In this document: one piece after another, positions 14,800 to 29,640 of the stretch | Layout of the letters: each line of letters begins with the position of its first letter | Position numbering within the stretch: the stretch's first letter is position 1 | NCBI GenBank assembly: GCA_964036045.1 | Contig: OZ038384.1 | Location: forward strand, 57,571,355 to 57,635,354 | Length of the DNA: 64,000 bases | From: Eutreptiella sp. 'Long Island Sound 2002' | Lineage: Eukaryota; Euglenozoa; Euglenophyceae; Eutreptiales; Eutreptiaceae | Reading direction: 5' to 3' | Made by a program: the position numbers and the translations under genes | Notes under the pieces: model-generated | Databases searched by the model: none | Told to the model about the DNA's origin: nothing | The model's input: the letters and a program-made list of their open reading frames with translations, nothing else

Positions 14800-17700
14800 G
14801 GGGCTTCGGTACATGCATGAGGTATGGCGGGGCTTCGGTGCATGCATGAGGTATGGCGGGGCTTCGGTACATGCATGAGGGATGGCGGGGCTTTGGTACA
14901 TGCATGAGGGACGGCGGGGCTTTGGTACATGCATGAGGTATGGCGGGGCTTTGGTACATGCATGAGGTATGGCGGGGCCTTGGTGCGTGCATGAGGTGTG
15001 GCGGGGCTTCAGTACATGCATGAGGTATGGCGGGGCTTCGGTACATGCATGAGGGATGGCGGGGCATTGGTACATGCATGATGTATGGCGGGGCCTTGGT
15101 ACATGCATGAGGGATGGCGGGGCCTTGGTACATGCATGAGGGAAGGCGGGGCATTGGTACATGCATGAGGTATGGCGGGGCTTCGGTACCTGCATGAGGT
15201 ATGGCGGGGCTTCGGTACATGCATGAGGTATGGCGGAGCATTGGTACATGCATGAGGTATAGCCGGGCTTCGGTACATGCATGAGGTCTGGCGGGGCTTC
15301 GGTACATGCATGAGGTATGGCGGGGCTTCGGTACATGCACCAGGTATGGCGGGGCCTTGGTACATGCATGACTTATGGCGGGGCTTCGGTACATGCATGA
15401 GGTCTGCCGGGGCTTCGGTACATGCATGAGGTATGGCGGGGCCTTGGTACATGCATGAGGGAAGGCGGAGCATTGGTACATGCATGAGGGAAGGCGGGGC
15501 TTTGGTACATGCATGAGGTATGGCGGGGCATTGGTACATGCATGAGGTATGGCGTGGTTTTAGTACATGCAGGAGGGATTGCGGGGCTTTGGTACATGCA
15601 TGAGGTGTGGCGGGGCTTCGCTACATGCATGAGGTATGGCGGGGCCTTGGTACATGCATGAGGGATGGCGGGGGCTTGGTACATGCATGAGGTATGGCGG
15701 GGCCTTGGTACATGCATGAGGTATGGCGGGGCCTTGGTACATGCATGAGGTATGGCGGGGCCTTGGTACATGCACGAGTTCTGGCGGGGCTTCGGTACAT
15801 GCATGAGGTATGGCGGTGCTTCGGCACATGCATGAGGTATGGCGGGGCTTCGGTACATGCATGAGGGATGGCGGGGCTCCGGTACATGCATGAGGTATGG
15901 CGGGGCGTTCGTACATGCATGAGGTATTGCGGGGCTTTGGTACATGCATGAGGGAAGGCGGGGCTTCGGTACATGCATGAGGTGTGGCGGGGCTTTGGTA
16001 CATGCATGAGGTGTGGCGGGGCTTTGGTACATGCATGAGGTATGGCGGGGCGTTGGTACATGCATGAGGTATGGCGGGGCTTTGGTACATGCATGAGGGT
16101 AGGCGGGGCTTTGGTACATGCATGAGGTGTGCGGGGCTTTGGTACATGCATGAGGTATGGCGGGGCTTCGGTACATGAATGAGCCATGGCGGGGCTTCGG
16201 TACATGCATGAGGTATGGCGGGGCTTCGGTACATGCATGAGGTATGGAAGGGCTTCGGTACATGCATGAGGTATGGCGGGGCCTTCGTACATGCATGAGG
16301 TATGGCGGGGCTTTGGTACATGCATGAGGGATCGCAGGGCCTTGGTACATGCATGGGGGATGACGGGGCTTTGGTACATGCATGAGGTATGGCGGGGCTT
16401 TGGTACATGCATGAGGTATGGCGGGCCTTTGGTACATGCATGAGGTATGGCGGGACTTTGGTACATGAATGAGGTATGGAAGGGCTTCGGTACATGCAAG
16501 AGGTATGGCGGGGCCTTGGTACATGCATGAGGTATGGCGGGGCTTTGGTACATGCCTGAGGTATGGCGGGGCTTTGGTACATGCATGAGGTATGGCGGGG
16601 CTTCGGTACATGCATGGGGGATGGCGGGGCCTTGGTACATGCATGAGGGATGGCGGGGCTTTGGTACATGCACGAGGTATCGCGGGGCTTCGGTACATGC
16701 ATGAGGTATGGCGGGGCCTTGGTACATGCATGAGGGATGGCGGGGCTTTGGTACATGCATGAGAGATGGCGGGGCTTTGGTACATGCATGAGGTATGGCG
16801 GGGCATTGGTACTAGCATGAGGTATGGCGGGGCTTTGGTACATGCATGAGGTATGGCGCGGCCTTGGTACATGCATGAGGGAAGGCGGAGCATTGGTACA
16901 TGCATGAGGGAAGGCGGGGCTTTGGTACATGCATGAGGTATGGCGGGGCCTTGGTACATGCATGAGGTATGGCGGGGTTCTGGTACATGCATGAGGGATG
17001 GCGGGGCTTTGGTACATGCCTGAGGTATGGCGGGGCTTTGGTACATGCATGAGGTATGGCGGGGCTTCGGTACATGCATGAGGTATGGCGGGGCCTTGGT
17101 ACATGCATGAGGTACGGCGGGGCCTTGGTACATGCATGAGGTATGGCGGGGCTTTGGTACATGCATGAGGTATGGCGGGGCCTTGGTACATGCATGAGTT
17201 CTGGCGGGGCTTCGGTACATGCATGAGGTATGGCGGGGCTCTGGTACATGCATGAGGTATGGCGGAGCTTTGGTACATGCATGAGGGAAGGCGGGGCTTT
17301 GGTACATGCATGAGGTATGGCGGGGCTTCGGTACATGCATGACTTATGGCGGGGCTTTGGTACATGCATGAGGTATGGCGGGGCTTTGGTACATGCATGA
17401 GGGATGGCGGGGCGTTGGTACATGCATGAGGTATTGCGGGGTATTGGTACATGCATGAGGGGTGGCGGGGCTTCGGTACATGCATGAGGTATGGCGGGGC
17501 TTCGGTACATGCATGAGGTATGGCGGGGCTTCGGTACATGCATGAGGTATGGAAGGGCTTCGGTACATGCATGAGGTATGGCGGGGCCTTGGCACATACA
17601 TGAGGTATGGCGGGGCTTCGGTACATGCATGAGGGATGGCGGGGCCTTGGTACATGCATGGGGGATGGCGGGGCTTTGGTACATGCATGAGGTATGGCGG

Positions 17701-20700
17701 GGCTTTGGTACATGCATGAGGTATGGCGGGACTTTGGTACATGAATGAGGTATGGCGGGGCTTCGGTACTAGCATGAGGTATGGCGGGGCTTCGGTACAT
17801 GCATGAGGTATGGCGGGGCTTTGGTACTAGCATGAGGTATGGCGGGGCTTCGGTACATGCATGAGGTATGGCGGGGCTCCGGTGCATGCATGAGGTATGG
17901 CGGGGCTTCGGTACATGCATGAGGGATGGCGGGGCTTTGGTACATGCATGAGGGACGTCGGGGCTTTGGTACATGCATGAGGTATGGCGGGGCTTTGGTA
18001 CATGCATGAGGTATGGCGGGGCCTTGGTGCGTGCATGAGGTGTGGCGGGGCTTCAGTACATGCATGAGGGATGGCGGGGCATTGGTACATGCATGATGTA
18101 TGGCGGGGCCTTGGTACATGCATGAGGGATGGCGGGGCCTTGGTACATGCATGAGGGAAGGCGGGGCATGGGTACATGCATGAGTGAAGGCGGGGCTTCG
18201 GTACCTGCATGAGGTATGGCGGGGCTTCGGTACATGCATGAGGTATGGCGGAGCATTGGTACATGCATGAGGTATAGCCGGGCTTCGGTACATGCATGAG
18301 GTCTGGCGGGGCTTCGGTACATGCATGAGGTATGGCGGAGCTTCGGTACATGCATGAGGTATGGCGGGGCCTTGGTACATGCATGACTTATGGCGGGGCT
18401 TCGGTACATGCATGAGGTCTGGCGGGGCTTCGGTACATGCATGAGGTATGGCTGGGCTTTGGTACATGCATGAGGTATGGCGGGGCCTTGGTACATGCAT
18501 GAGGGAAGGCGGAGCATTGGTACATGCATGAGGGAAGGCGGGGCTTTGGTACATGCATGAGGTATGGCGGGGCCTTGGTACATGCATGAGGTATGGCGTG
18601 GTTTTGATACATGCATGAGGGATTGCGGGGCTTTGGTACATGCATGAGGTGTGGCGGAACCTTGGTACATGCATGAGGTATGGCGGGGCTTCGGTACATG
18701 CATGAGGTATGGCGGGGCCTTGGTACATGCATGAGGGATGGCGGGGGCTTGGTACATGCATGAGGTATGGCGGGGCCTTGGTACATGCATGAGGTATGGC
18801 GGGGCCTTGGTACATGCATGAGGTATGGCGGGGCCTTGGTACATGCACGAGTTCTGGCAGGGCTTCGGTACATGCATGAGGTATGGCGGTGCTTCGGCAC
18901 ATGCATGAGGTATGGCGGGGCTTCGGTACATGCATGAGGGATGGCGGGGCTCCGGTACATGCATGAGGTATGGCGGGGCGTTCGTACATGCATGAGGTAT
19001 TGCGGGGCTTTGGTACATGCATGAGGGAAGGCGGGGCTTCGGTACATGCATGAGGTGTGGCGGGGCTTTGGTACATGCATGAGGTGTGGCGGGGCTTTGG
19101 TACATGCATGAGGTATGGCGGGGCGTTGGTACATGCATGAGGTATGGCGGGGCTTTGGTACATGCATGAGGGTAGGCGGGGCTTTGGTACATGCATGAGG
19201 TGTGCGGGGCTTTGGTACATGCATGAGGGAAGGCGGGGCTTCGGTACATGCATGAGCCATGGCGGGGCTTCGGTACATGCATGAGGTATGGCGGGGCTTC
19301 GGTACATGCATGAGGTATGGAAGGGCTTCGGTACATGCATGAGGTATGGCGGGGCCTTGGTACATGCATGAGGTATGGCGGGGCTTTGGTACATGCATGA
19401 GGGATGGCAGGGCCTTGGTACATGCATGGGGGAAGGCGGGGCTTTGGTACATGCATGAGGTATGGCGGGGCTTTGATACATGCATGAGAGAAGGCGGGGC
19501 TTTGGTACATGCATGAGGTATGGCGGGACTTTGGTACATGAATGAGGTATGGAGGGGCTTCGGTACATGCAAAAGTAATGGCGGGGCCTTGGTACATGCA
19601 TGAGGTATGGCGGGGCTTTGGTACATGCCTGAGGTATGGCGGAGCTTTGGTACATGCATGGGGGATGGCGGGGCTTTGGTACATGCATGAGGTATGGCGG
19701 GGCTTTGGTACATGCATGAGGTATGGCGGGGCTTCGGTACATGCATGGGGGATGGCGGGGCCTTGGTACATGCATGAGGGATGGCGGGGCTTTGGTACAT
19801 GCACGAGGTATCGCGGGGCTTCGGTACATGCATGAGGTATGGCGGGGCCTTGGTACATGCATGAGGGATGGCGGGGCTTTGGTACATGCATGAGGGATGG
19901 CGGGGCTTTGGTACATGCATGAGGTATGGCGGGGCATTGGTACATGCATGAGGTATGGCGGGGCTTCGGTACATGTATGAGGTATGGCGGGGCTTCGGTA
20001 CATGCATGAGGTATGGCGGGGCTTCGGTACGTGCATGAGGGATGGCGGGGCTTTGGTACATGCATGAGGGACGGCGGGGCTTTGGTACATGCATGAGGTA
20101 TGGCGGGGCTTTGGTACATGCATGAGGTATGGCGGGGCTTTGGTGCGTGCATGAGGTGTGGCGGGGCTTCAGTACATGCATGAGGTATGGCGGGGCTTCG
20201 GTACATGCATGAGGGATGGCGGGGCTTCGGTACATGCACAAGGGATGGCGGGGCATTGGTACATACATGATGTATGGCGGGGCCTTGGTACATGCATGAG
20301 TTATGGCGGGGCTTTGGTACATGCATGAGGGATGGCCGGGCCTTGGTACATGCATGAGGCAAGGCGGGGCATTGGTACATGCATGAGCTATGGCGGGGCT
20401 TCGGTACATGCATGAGGTATGGCGGGGCTTCGGTACATGCATGAGGTATGGCGTGGCCTTGGTACATGCATGACTTATGGCGGGGCTTCGGTACATGCAT
20501 GAGGTCTGGCGGGGCTTCGGTACATGCATGAGGTATGGCGGGGCTTTGGTACATGCATGAGGTATGGCGCGGCCTTGGTACATGCATGAGGGAAGGCGGA
20601 GCATTGGTACATGCATGAGGTATGGCGGGGCTTTGGTACATGCATGAGGTATGGCGGGGCCTTGGTACATGCATGAGGGATGGCGGGGCCTTGGTACATG

Positions 20701-20900
20701 CATGAGGGATGGCGGGGCTTTGGTACATGCATGAGGTATGGCGGGGCCTTGGTACATGCGTGAGGTATGGCGGGGCTTCGGTACATGCATGAGGTATGGC
20801 GGGGCCTTGGTACATGCATGAGGTATGGCGGGGCCTCCGTACGTGCATGAGGTATGGCGGAGCCTTGGTACATGCATGAGGTATGGCGGGGCTTTGGTAC
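14800..20900 (+). repeat. Large duplication with ~3.07-kb period
   Basis: The 28-bp unit GAGGTGTGCGGGGC occurs near 16125 and 19198, an offset of 3,073 bp (106 units minus one base). The neighbouring units GAGGGTAGG and GGTATGGAAGGGC follow in the same order in both. A TGATGTATGG marker at 15079 and 18094 is offset by 3,015 bp, so two units were gained or lost between the markers. A third related TGATGTATGG unit lies near 20269. Boundaries are approximate. Confidence 0.75.
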
Positions 20901-23900
20901 ATGCATGAGGTATGGCGGGGCCTTGGTACATGAATGAGGTGTGGAGGGGCTTCGGTACATGCATGAGGTATGGCGGGGCTTTGGTACATGCATGAGGTAT
21001 GGCGCGGCCTTGGTACATGCATGAGGGAAGGCGGAGCATTGGTACATGCATGAGGGAAGGCGGGGCTTTGGTACATGCATGAGGTATGGCGGGGCCTTGG
21101 TACATGCATGAGGTATGGCGGGGTTTTGGTACATGCATGAGGGATGGCGGGGCTTTGGTACATGCATGAGGTATGGCGGGGCTTTGGTACATGCATGAGC
21201 CATGGCGGGGCTTCGGTACATGCATGAGGTATGGCGGGGCCTTGGTATATGCATGAGGTATGGCGGGGCCTTGGTACATGCATGAGGTATGGCGGGGCTT
21301 TGGTACATGCATGAGGTATGGCGGGGCCTTGGTACATGCATGAGTTCTGGCGGGGCTTCGGTACATGCATGAGGTATGGCGGGGCTTTGGTACATGCATG
21401 AGGTATGGCGGAGCTTTGGTACATGCATGAGGGAAGGCGGGGCTTTGGTACATGCATGAGGTATGGCGGGGCTTTGTTACATGCATGAGGTATGACGGGG
21501 CCTTGGTACATGCATGAGGTATGGCGGAGCTTTAATACATGCATGAGGTTTGGCGGGGCTTCGGTACATGCATGAGGTATGGCGGGGCTTTGGTACATGC
21601 ATGAGGTATGGCGGGGCCTTGGTACATGCATGAGGTATGGCGGGGCTTCGGTACATGCATGAGGTATGGCGGGACCTTGGTACATGCATGAGGTATGGTG
21701 GGGCTTTGGTACCTGCATGAGGTATGGCGGGGCCTTGGTACATGCATGAGGTATGGCGGGGCTTTGGTACATGCATGAGGTATGGCGGGGCCTTGGTACA
21801 TGCATGAGTTCTGGCGGGGCTTCGGTACATGCATGAGGTATGGCGGGGCTTTGGTACATGCATGAGGTATGGCGGAGCTTTGGTACATGCATGAGGGAAG
21901 GCGGGGCTTTGGTACATGCATGAGGTATGGCGGGGCTTTGGTACATGCATGACGTCTGGCGGGGCTTTGTTACATGCATGAGGTATGACGGGGCCTTGGT
22001 ACATGCATGAGGTATGGCGGGGCTTTTGTACATGCATGAGGTTTGGCGGGGCTTCGGTACATGCATGAGGTATGGCCGGGCTTTGGTACATGCATGAGGT
22101 ATGGCGGGGCCTTGGTACATGCATGAGGTATGGCGGCGCTTCGGTACATGCATGAGGTATGGCGGGACCTTGGTACATGCATGAGGTATGGTGGGGCTTT
22201 GGTACCTGCATGAGGTATGGCGGGGCTTTCGTACATGCATGAGGTATGGCGGGGCTTTGGTACATGCATGAGCTATGGCGGGGCTTTGGTACATGTATGA
22301 GGGATGGCGGGCTCTTGGTAAATGCATGAGGTATGGCGGGGCTTTGGTACATGCATGAGGTACGGCGGGGCCTTGGTACATGCATGAGGTATGGCGGGGC
22401 TTTGGTACATGCATGAAGGATGGCGGGGCTTCGGTACATGCATGAGGTATGGCGGGGCCTTGGTACATGCATGCGCTATGGCGGGGCCTTGGTACATGGA
22501 TGAGGTATGGCGGGGCCTTCGTACATGCATGAGGTATGGCGGGGCATTGGTACATGCATGAGGTATGGCGGGGTTTCGGTACATGCATGAGGTATGGCGC
22601 GGCTTCGGTACATGCATGAGGTATGGCGGGGCTTCGGTACATGCATGAGGTATGGCGGGGCTTTGGTACATGCATGAGGGATGGCGGAGCATTGGTACAT
22701 GCATGAGGGACGGCGGGGCTTTGGTACATGCATGAGGTATGGCGGAGCTTTGGTACATGCATGAGGTATGGCGGGGCTTTGGTACATGCATGAGGTATGG
22801 CGGGGCCTTGGTACATGCATGAGGTATGGCGGGGCTTTGGTACATGCATGAGGTTTGGCGGGGCCTCGGTACATGCATGAGGTATGGCGGGGCTTTGGTA
22901 CATGCATGAGGTATGGCGGGGCCTTGGTACATGCATGAGGTATGGCGGGGCTTCGGTACATGCATGAGGTATGGCGGGACCTTGGTACATGCATGAGGTA
23001 TGGTGGGGCTTTGGTACATGCATGAGGTATGGTGGGGCTTTGGTACATGCATGAGCTATGGCGGGGCTTTGGTACATGCATGAGGTATGGCGGGTTCTTG
23101 GTACATGCATGAGGTATGGCGGGGCTTTGGTACATGTATGAGGTATGGCGGGGCCTTGGTACATCCATGAGCCATGGCGGGGCTTTGGTACATGCATGAA
23201 GGATGGCGGGGCTTCGGTACATGCATGAGGTATGGCGGGGCCTTGGTACATGCATGAGGTATGGCGGGACCTTGGTACATGCATGAGGGATGGCGGGGCT
23301 TTGGTACATGCATGAGGTATGGCGGGGCTTTGGTACATGCATGAGGTATGGCGGGTTCTTGGTACATGCATGAGGGATGGCGGGGCCTTGGTACACGCAT
23401 GAGGTATGGCGGGGCTTCGGTACATGCATGAGGTATGGCGGGGCCTTGGTACATGCATGAGGTATGGCGGGGCCTTGGTACATGCATGAGGTATGGCGGG
23501 GCTTTGGTACATGCATGAGGTATGGCGGGGCTTCGGTACATGCATGAGGTATGGCGGGGCTTTGGTACATGCATGAGGTATGGCGGGGCTTTGGTACATG
23601 CATGAGGTATGGCGGGGCTTTGGTACATGCATGAGGTATGGCGGGACTTCGGTACATGCATGAGGTAGGGCGGAGCCTTGGTACATGCATGAGGTATGGC
23701 GGGGCCTTGATACATGCATGAGGTATGGCAGGGCATTGGTACATGCATGAGGTATGGCGGGGCCTTGGTACATGCATGAGGTATGGCGGGGCCTTGGTAC
23801 ATGCCTGAGGGATGGCGGGGCTTTGGTATATGCATGAGGTATGGCGGGGCCTTGGTACATGCATGAGGTATGGCGGGGCCTTGGTACATGCATGCGGGAA

Positions 23901-24959
23901 GGCGGGGCCTTGGTACATGCATGAGGTATGGCGGGGCTTTGGTACATGCATGAGGTTTGGCGGGGCTTTGGTACATGCATGAGGTATGGCCGGGCCTTGG
24001 TACATGCATGAGGTATGGCGGGGCATTGGTACATGCATGAGGTATGGCGGGGCTTCGGTACATGCATGAGGTATGGCGGGACCTTGGTACATGCATGAGG
24101 TATGGTGGGGCTTCGGTACATGCATGAGGTATGGCGGGGCCTTTGTACATGCATGAGGTATGGCGGGGCTTTGGTACATGCATGAGGTATGGCGGGGCAT
24201 TGGTACATGCATGAGGTATGGCGGGTTCTTGGTACATGCATGAGGGATGGCGGGGCCTTGGTACATCCATGAGGTATGGCGGGGCCTTGGTACATGCATG
24301 AGGTATGGCGGGGCTTCGGTACATGCATGAGGTGTGTCCGGGCTTTGGTACATGCATGAGGTATGGCGGGGCTTTGGTACATGCATGAGGTATGGCGGGT
24401 TCTTGATACATGCATGAGGTATGGCGGGGCTTTGGTACATGCATGAGGTATGGCGGGGCCTTGGCACATGCATGAGGGAAGGCGGGGCTCTGGTACATGC
24501 ATGACGTATGGCGGGGCATTGGCACATGCATGAGGTATGGCGGGGCATTGGTACATACATGAGGTATGGCGGGTTCTTGGTAGATGCATGAGGGATGGCG
24601 GGGCCTTGGTACATGCATGAGGTATGGCGGGGCTTCGGTACATGCATGAGGTATGGCGGGACCTTGGTACATGCATGAGGTACAGCGGGGCCTTGGTACA
24701 TGCATGAGGTATGGCGGGGCCTTGGTACATGCATGAGGTATGGCCGGGCCTTGGTACATGCCTGAGGTATGGCGGGGCCTTGGTACATGCATGAGGGAAG
24801 GCGGGGCTTTGGTACATGCGTGAGGTACGGCGGGGCTTTGGTACATGCATGAGGGAAGGCGGGGCTTTGGTACATGCATGAGGGATGGCGGGGCCTTGGT
24901 ACATGCATGAGGGAAGGCGGGGCATTGGTACATGCATGAGGGAAGGCGGGGCCTTGGTA

Positions 24960-27900
24960 CATGCATCAGGTATGGTGGGGCTTTGGTACATGCATGAGGT
25001 ATGGCGGGGCATTGGTACATGCATGAGGTATGGCGGGGCTTTGGTACATGCATGAGGTATGGCGGGGCTTCGGTACATGCATGAGGTATGGCGGGGCTTT
25101 GGTACATGCATCAGGTATGGCGGGGCATTGGTACATGCATGAGGTTTGGCGAGGCTTTGGTACATGCATGAGGTATGGCGGGGCATTGGTACATGCATGA
25201 GGTATGGCGGGGCTTTGGTACATGCATGAGGTATGGCGGGGCCTTGGTACATGCATGGGGGAAGGCGGGGCTTTGGTACATGCATGACGTATGGCGGGGC
25301 ATTGACACATGCATGAGGTATGGCGGGGCATTGGTACATGCATGAGGTATGGCGGGTTCTTGGTACATGCATGAGGGATGGCGGGGCCTTGGTACATGCA
25401 TGAGGTATGGCGGGGCCTTGGTACATGCCTGAGGGATGGCGGGGCCTTGGTACATGCATGAGGTACGGCGGGGCCTTGGTACATGCATGAGGTATGGCGG
25501 GGCTTTGGTACATGCATGAGGTATGGCGGGGCCTTGGTACATGCATGAGGTATGGCGGGGCTTTGGTACATGTATGAGGTATGGCGGGAGGTCGGTACAT
25601 GCATGAGGTATGGCGGGAGGTCGGTACATGCATGAGGTATGGCGGGACCTTGATACATGCATGAGGTATGGCGGGGCTTCGGTACATGCATGAGGTATGA
25701 CGGGGCCTTGGCACATGCATGAGGTATGGCGGGGCCTTGGTACATGCCTGAGGTATGGCGGAGCTTCGGTACATGCATGAGGTATGGCGGGGCCTTGGTA
25801 CATGCAGGAGGTATGGCGGGGCCTTGGTACATGCATGAGGGATGGCGGGGCTTCGGTAAATGCATGAGGTATGGCGGGGCTTTGGTACATGCATGAGGTA
25901 TGGCGGGGCCTTGGTACATGCATGAGGTATGGCGGGGCTTTGGTACATGCATGAGGTATGGCGGGGCTTTGGTACATGCATGAGGTATGGCGGGGCCTCG
26001 GTACGTGCATGAGGTATGGCGGGGCCTTGGTACATGCATGAGGTATGGCGGGACGTCGGTACATGCATGAGGTAGGGCGGAGCCTTGGTACATGCATGAG
26101 GTATGGCGGGGCTTTGGTACATGCATGAGGTATGGCGGGGCTTCGGTACATGCATGAGGTATGGCGGGGCCTTGGTACATGCCTGAGGTATGGCGGGGCT
26201 TTGGTACATGCCTGAGGTATGGCGGGGCTTTGGTACATGCATGAGGTATGGCGGGGCTTTGGTACATGCATGAGGTATGGCGGGGCCTTGGTACATGCAT
26301 GAGGTATGGCGGGGCTTTGGTACATGCACGACGTATGGCGGGGCTTTGGTACATGCATGAGGGAAGGCGGGGCTTTGGTACATGCATGAGGTACGGCGGG
26401 GCTTTGGTACATGCATGAGGCAAGGCGGGGCTTTGGTACATGCATGAGGGATGGCGGGGCCTTGGTACATGCATGAGGGAAGGCGGGGCATGGGTACATG
26501 CATGAGTGAAGGCGGGGCATTTGTACATGCATGAGGGATGGCGGGGCTTTGGCACATGCATGAGGTATGGCGGGGCATTGGTACATGCATGAGGTATGGC
26601 GGGGCTTTGGTACATGCATGAGGGATGGCGGGGCTTTGGTACATGCATGAGGGAAGGCGGGGCTTTGGTACATGCATGAGGTATGGCGGGGCTTCGGTAC
26701 ATGCATGAGGTATGGCGGGGCTTTGGTACATGCATGAGGTATGGCGGGGCATTGGTACATGCATGAGGTATGGCGGGGCTTTAGTACATGCATGAGGTAT
26801 GGCGGGGCCTTGGCACATGCATGAGGGAAGGCGGGGCTTTGGTACATGCATGACGTATGGCGGGGCATTGGCACATGCATGAGGTATGGCGGGGCATTGG
26901 TACATGCATGAGGTATGGCGGGTTCTTGGTAGATGCATGAGGGATGGCGGGGCCTTGGTACATGCATGAGGTATGGCGGGGCTTCGGTACATGCATGAGG
27001 TATGGCGGGGCCTTGGTCCATGCATGAGGTACAGCGGGGCCTTGGTACATGCATGAGGTATGGCGGGGCCTTGGTACATGCATGAGGTATGGCCGGGCCT
27101 TGGTACATGCCTGAGGTATGGCGGGGCCTTGGTACATGCATGAGGGAAGGCGGGGCTTTGGTACATGCATGAGGTACGGCGGGGCTTTGGTACATGCATG
27201 AGGGAAGGCGGGGCTTTGGTACATGCATGAGGGATGGCGGGGCCTTGGTACATGCATGAGGGAAGGCGGGGCATTGGTACATGCATGAGGGAGGGCGGGG
27301 CCTTGGTACATGCATCAGGTATGGCGGGGCTTTGGTACATGCATGAGGTATGGCGGGGCATTGGTACATGCATGAGGTATGGCGGGGCTTTGGTACATGC
27401 ATGAGGTATGGCGGGGCTTCGGTACATGCATGAGGTATGGCGGGGCTTTGGTACATGCATCAGGTATGGCGGGGCATTGGTACATGCATGAGGTTTGGCG
27501 AGGCTTTGGTACATGCATGAGGTATGGCGGGGCATTGGTACATGCATGAGGTATGGCGGGGCTTTGGTACATGCATGAGGTATGGCGGGGCCTTGGTACA
27601 TGCATGAGGGAAGGCGGGGCTTTGGTACATGCATGACGTATGGCGGGGCATTGACACATGCCTGAGGTATGGCGGGGCATTGGTACATGCATGAGGTATG
27701 GCGGGTTCTTGGTACATGCATGAGGGATGGCGGGGCCTTGGTACATGCATGAGGTATGGCGGGGCTTTGGTACATGCATGAGGTATGGCGGGGCCTTGGT
27801 ACATGCATGAGGTACGGCGGGGCCTTGGTACATGCATGAGGTATGGCGGGGCATTGGTACATGCATGAGGTATGGCGGGGCCTTGGTACATGCCTGAGGT

Positions 27901-29640
27901 ATGGCGGGGCTTTGGTACATGCCTGAGGTATGACGGGGCCTTGGTACATGCATGAGGTATGGCGGGAGGTCGGTACATGCATGAGGTATGGCGGGAGGTC
28001 GGTACATGCATGAGGTATGGCGGGACCTTGATACATGCATGAGGTATGGCGGGGCTTCGGTACATGCATGAGGTATGACGGGGCCTTGGCACATGCATGA
28101 GGTATGGCGGGGCCTTGGTACATGCCTGAGGTATGGCGGAGCTTCGGTACATGCATGAGGTATGGCGGGGCCTTGGTACATGCAGGAGGTATGGCGGGGC
28201 CTTGGTACATGCATGAGGGATGGCGGGGCTTCGGTAAATGCATGAGGTATGGCGGGGCTTTGGTACATGCATGAGGTATGGCGGGGCCTTGGTACATGCA
28301 TGAGGTATGGCGGGGCTTTGGTACATGCATGAGGTATGGCGGGGCTTTGGTACATGCATGAGGGAAGGCGGGGCTTTGGTACATGCATGAGGGATTGCGG
28401 GGCCTTGGTACATGCATGAGGGAAGGCGGGGCATTGGTACATGCATGAGGGAAGGCGGGGCCTTGGTACATGCATCAGGTATGGTGGGGCTTTGGTACAT
28501 GCATGAGGTATGGCGGGGCATTGGTACATGCATGAGGTATGGCGGGGCTTTGGTACATGCATGAGGTATGGCGGGGCTTCGGTACATGCATGAGGTAGGG
28601 CGGAGCCTTGGTACATGCATGAGGTATGGCGGGGCTTTGATACATGCATGAGGTTTGGCGAGGCTTTGGTACATGCATGAGGTATGGCGGGGCATTGGTA
28701 CATGCATGAGGTATGGCGGGGCTTTGGTACATGCATGAGGTATGGCGGGGCCTTGGTACATGCATGAGGGAAGGCGGGGCTTTGGTGCATGCATGACGTA
28801 TGGCGGGGCATTGACACATGCATGAGGTATGGCGGGGCATTGGTACATGCATGAGGTATGGCGGGTTCTTGGTACATGCATGAGGGATGGCGGGGCCTTG
28901 GTACATGCATGAGGTATGGCGGGGCTTTGGTACATGCATGAGGTATGGCGGGGCCTTGGTACATGCATGAGGTACGGCGGGGCCTTGGTACATGCATGAG
29001 GTATGGCGGGGCATTGGTACATGCATGAGGTATGGCGGGGCCTTGGTACATGCCTGAGGTATGGCGGGGCTTTGGTACATGCCTGAGGTATGACGGGGCC
29101 TTGGTACATGCATGAGGTATGGCGGGAGGTCGGTACATGCATGAGGTATGGCGGGAGGTCGGTACATGCATGAGGTATGGCGGGACCTTGATACATGCAT
29201 GAGGGATGGCGGGGCTTCGGTACATGCATGAGGTATGACGGGGCCTTGGCACATGCATGAGGTATGGCGGGGCCTTGGTACATGCCTGAGGTATGGCGGA
29301 GCTTCGGTACATGCATGAGGTATGGCGGGGCCTTGGTACATGCAGGAGGTATGGCGGGGCCTTGGTACATGCATGAGGGATGGCGGGGCTTCGGTAAATG
29401 CATGAGGTATGGCGGGGCTTTGGTACATGCATGAGGTATGGCGGGGCCTTGGTACATGCATGAGGTATGGCGGGGCTTTGGTACATGCATGAGGTATGGC
29501 GGGGCTTTGGTACATGCATGAGGTATGGCGGGGCCTCGGTACGTGCATGAGGTATGGCGGGGCCTTGGTACATGCATGAGGTATGGCGGGACGTCGGTAC
29601 ATGCATGAGGTAGGGCGGAGCCTTGGTACATGCATGAGGT
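24960..29640 (+). repeat. Higher-order repeat family with GGCGGGAGGTCGG marker (three copies)
   Basis: A pair of adjacent units with GGCGGGAGGTCGG occurs at 25583, 27961 and 29121. The spacings are 2378 bp (82 units) and 1160 bp (40 units). Units carrying GCATCAGG at about 24963 and 28472 are 3509 bp apart (121 units). The downstream order also repeats: GGGACCTTGATAC, then a GTATGACGGGGCC unit, a GCCTGAGG unit and a GCAGGAGG unit. No base-level shift is seen, so only whole units were exchanged. Confidence 0.85.

Noticed and set aside
19542-19835. + strand frames of 60-97 codons (also near 30442, 32513, 32775, 37118, 37415, 44313, 46429, 47928 and 52992)
   Set aside because: They occur only where a unit lost its TGA (for example GGGGGATGG, CATGCCGTATGG, CATGTGG). 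They are satellite sequence with no independent support.
18053-28471. A 3,472-codon - strand open reading frame, and many others of 200-2,500 codons throughout the array
   Set aside because: The repeat unit has no - strand stop in any frame, and all three frames overlap over the same DNA with the same peptide cycle. Each base of the unit takes each codon position in turn, so no single-frame selection is possible. Ends coincide with chance CTA, TTA or TCA variants. I do not call genes.
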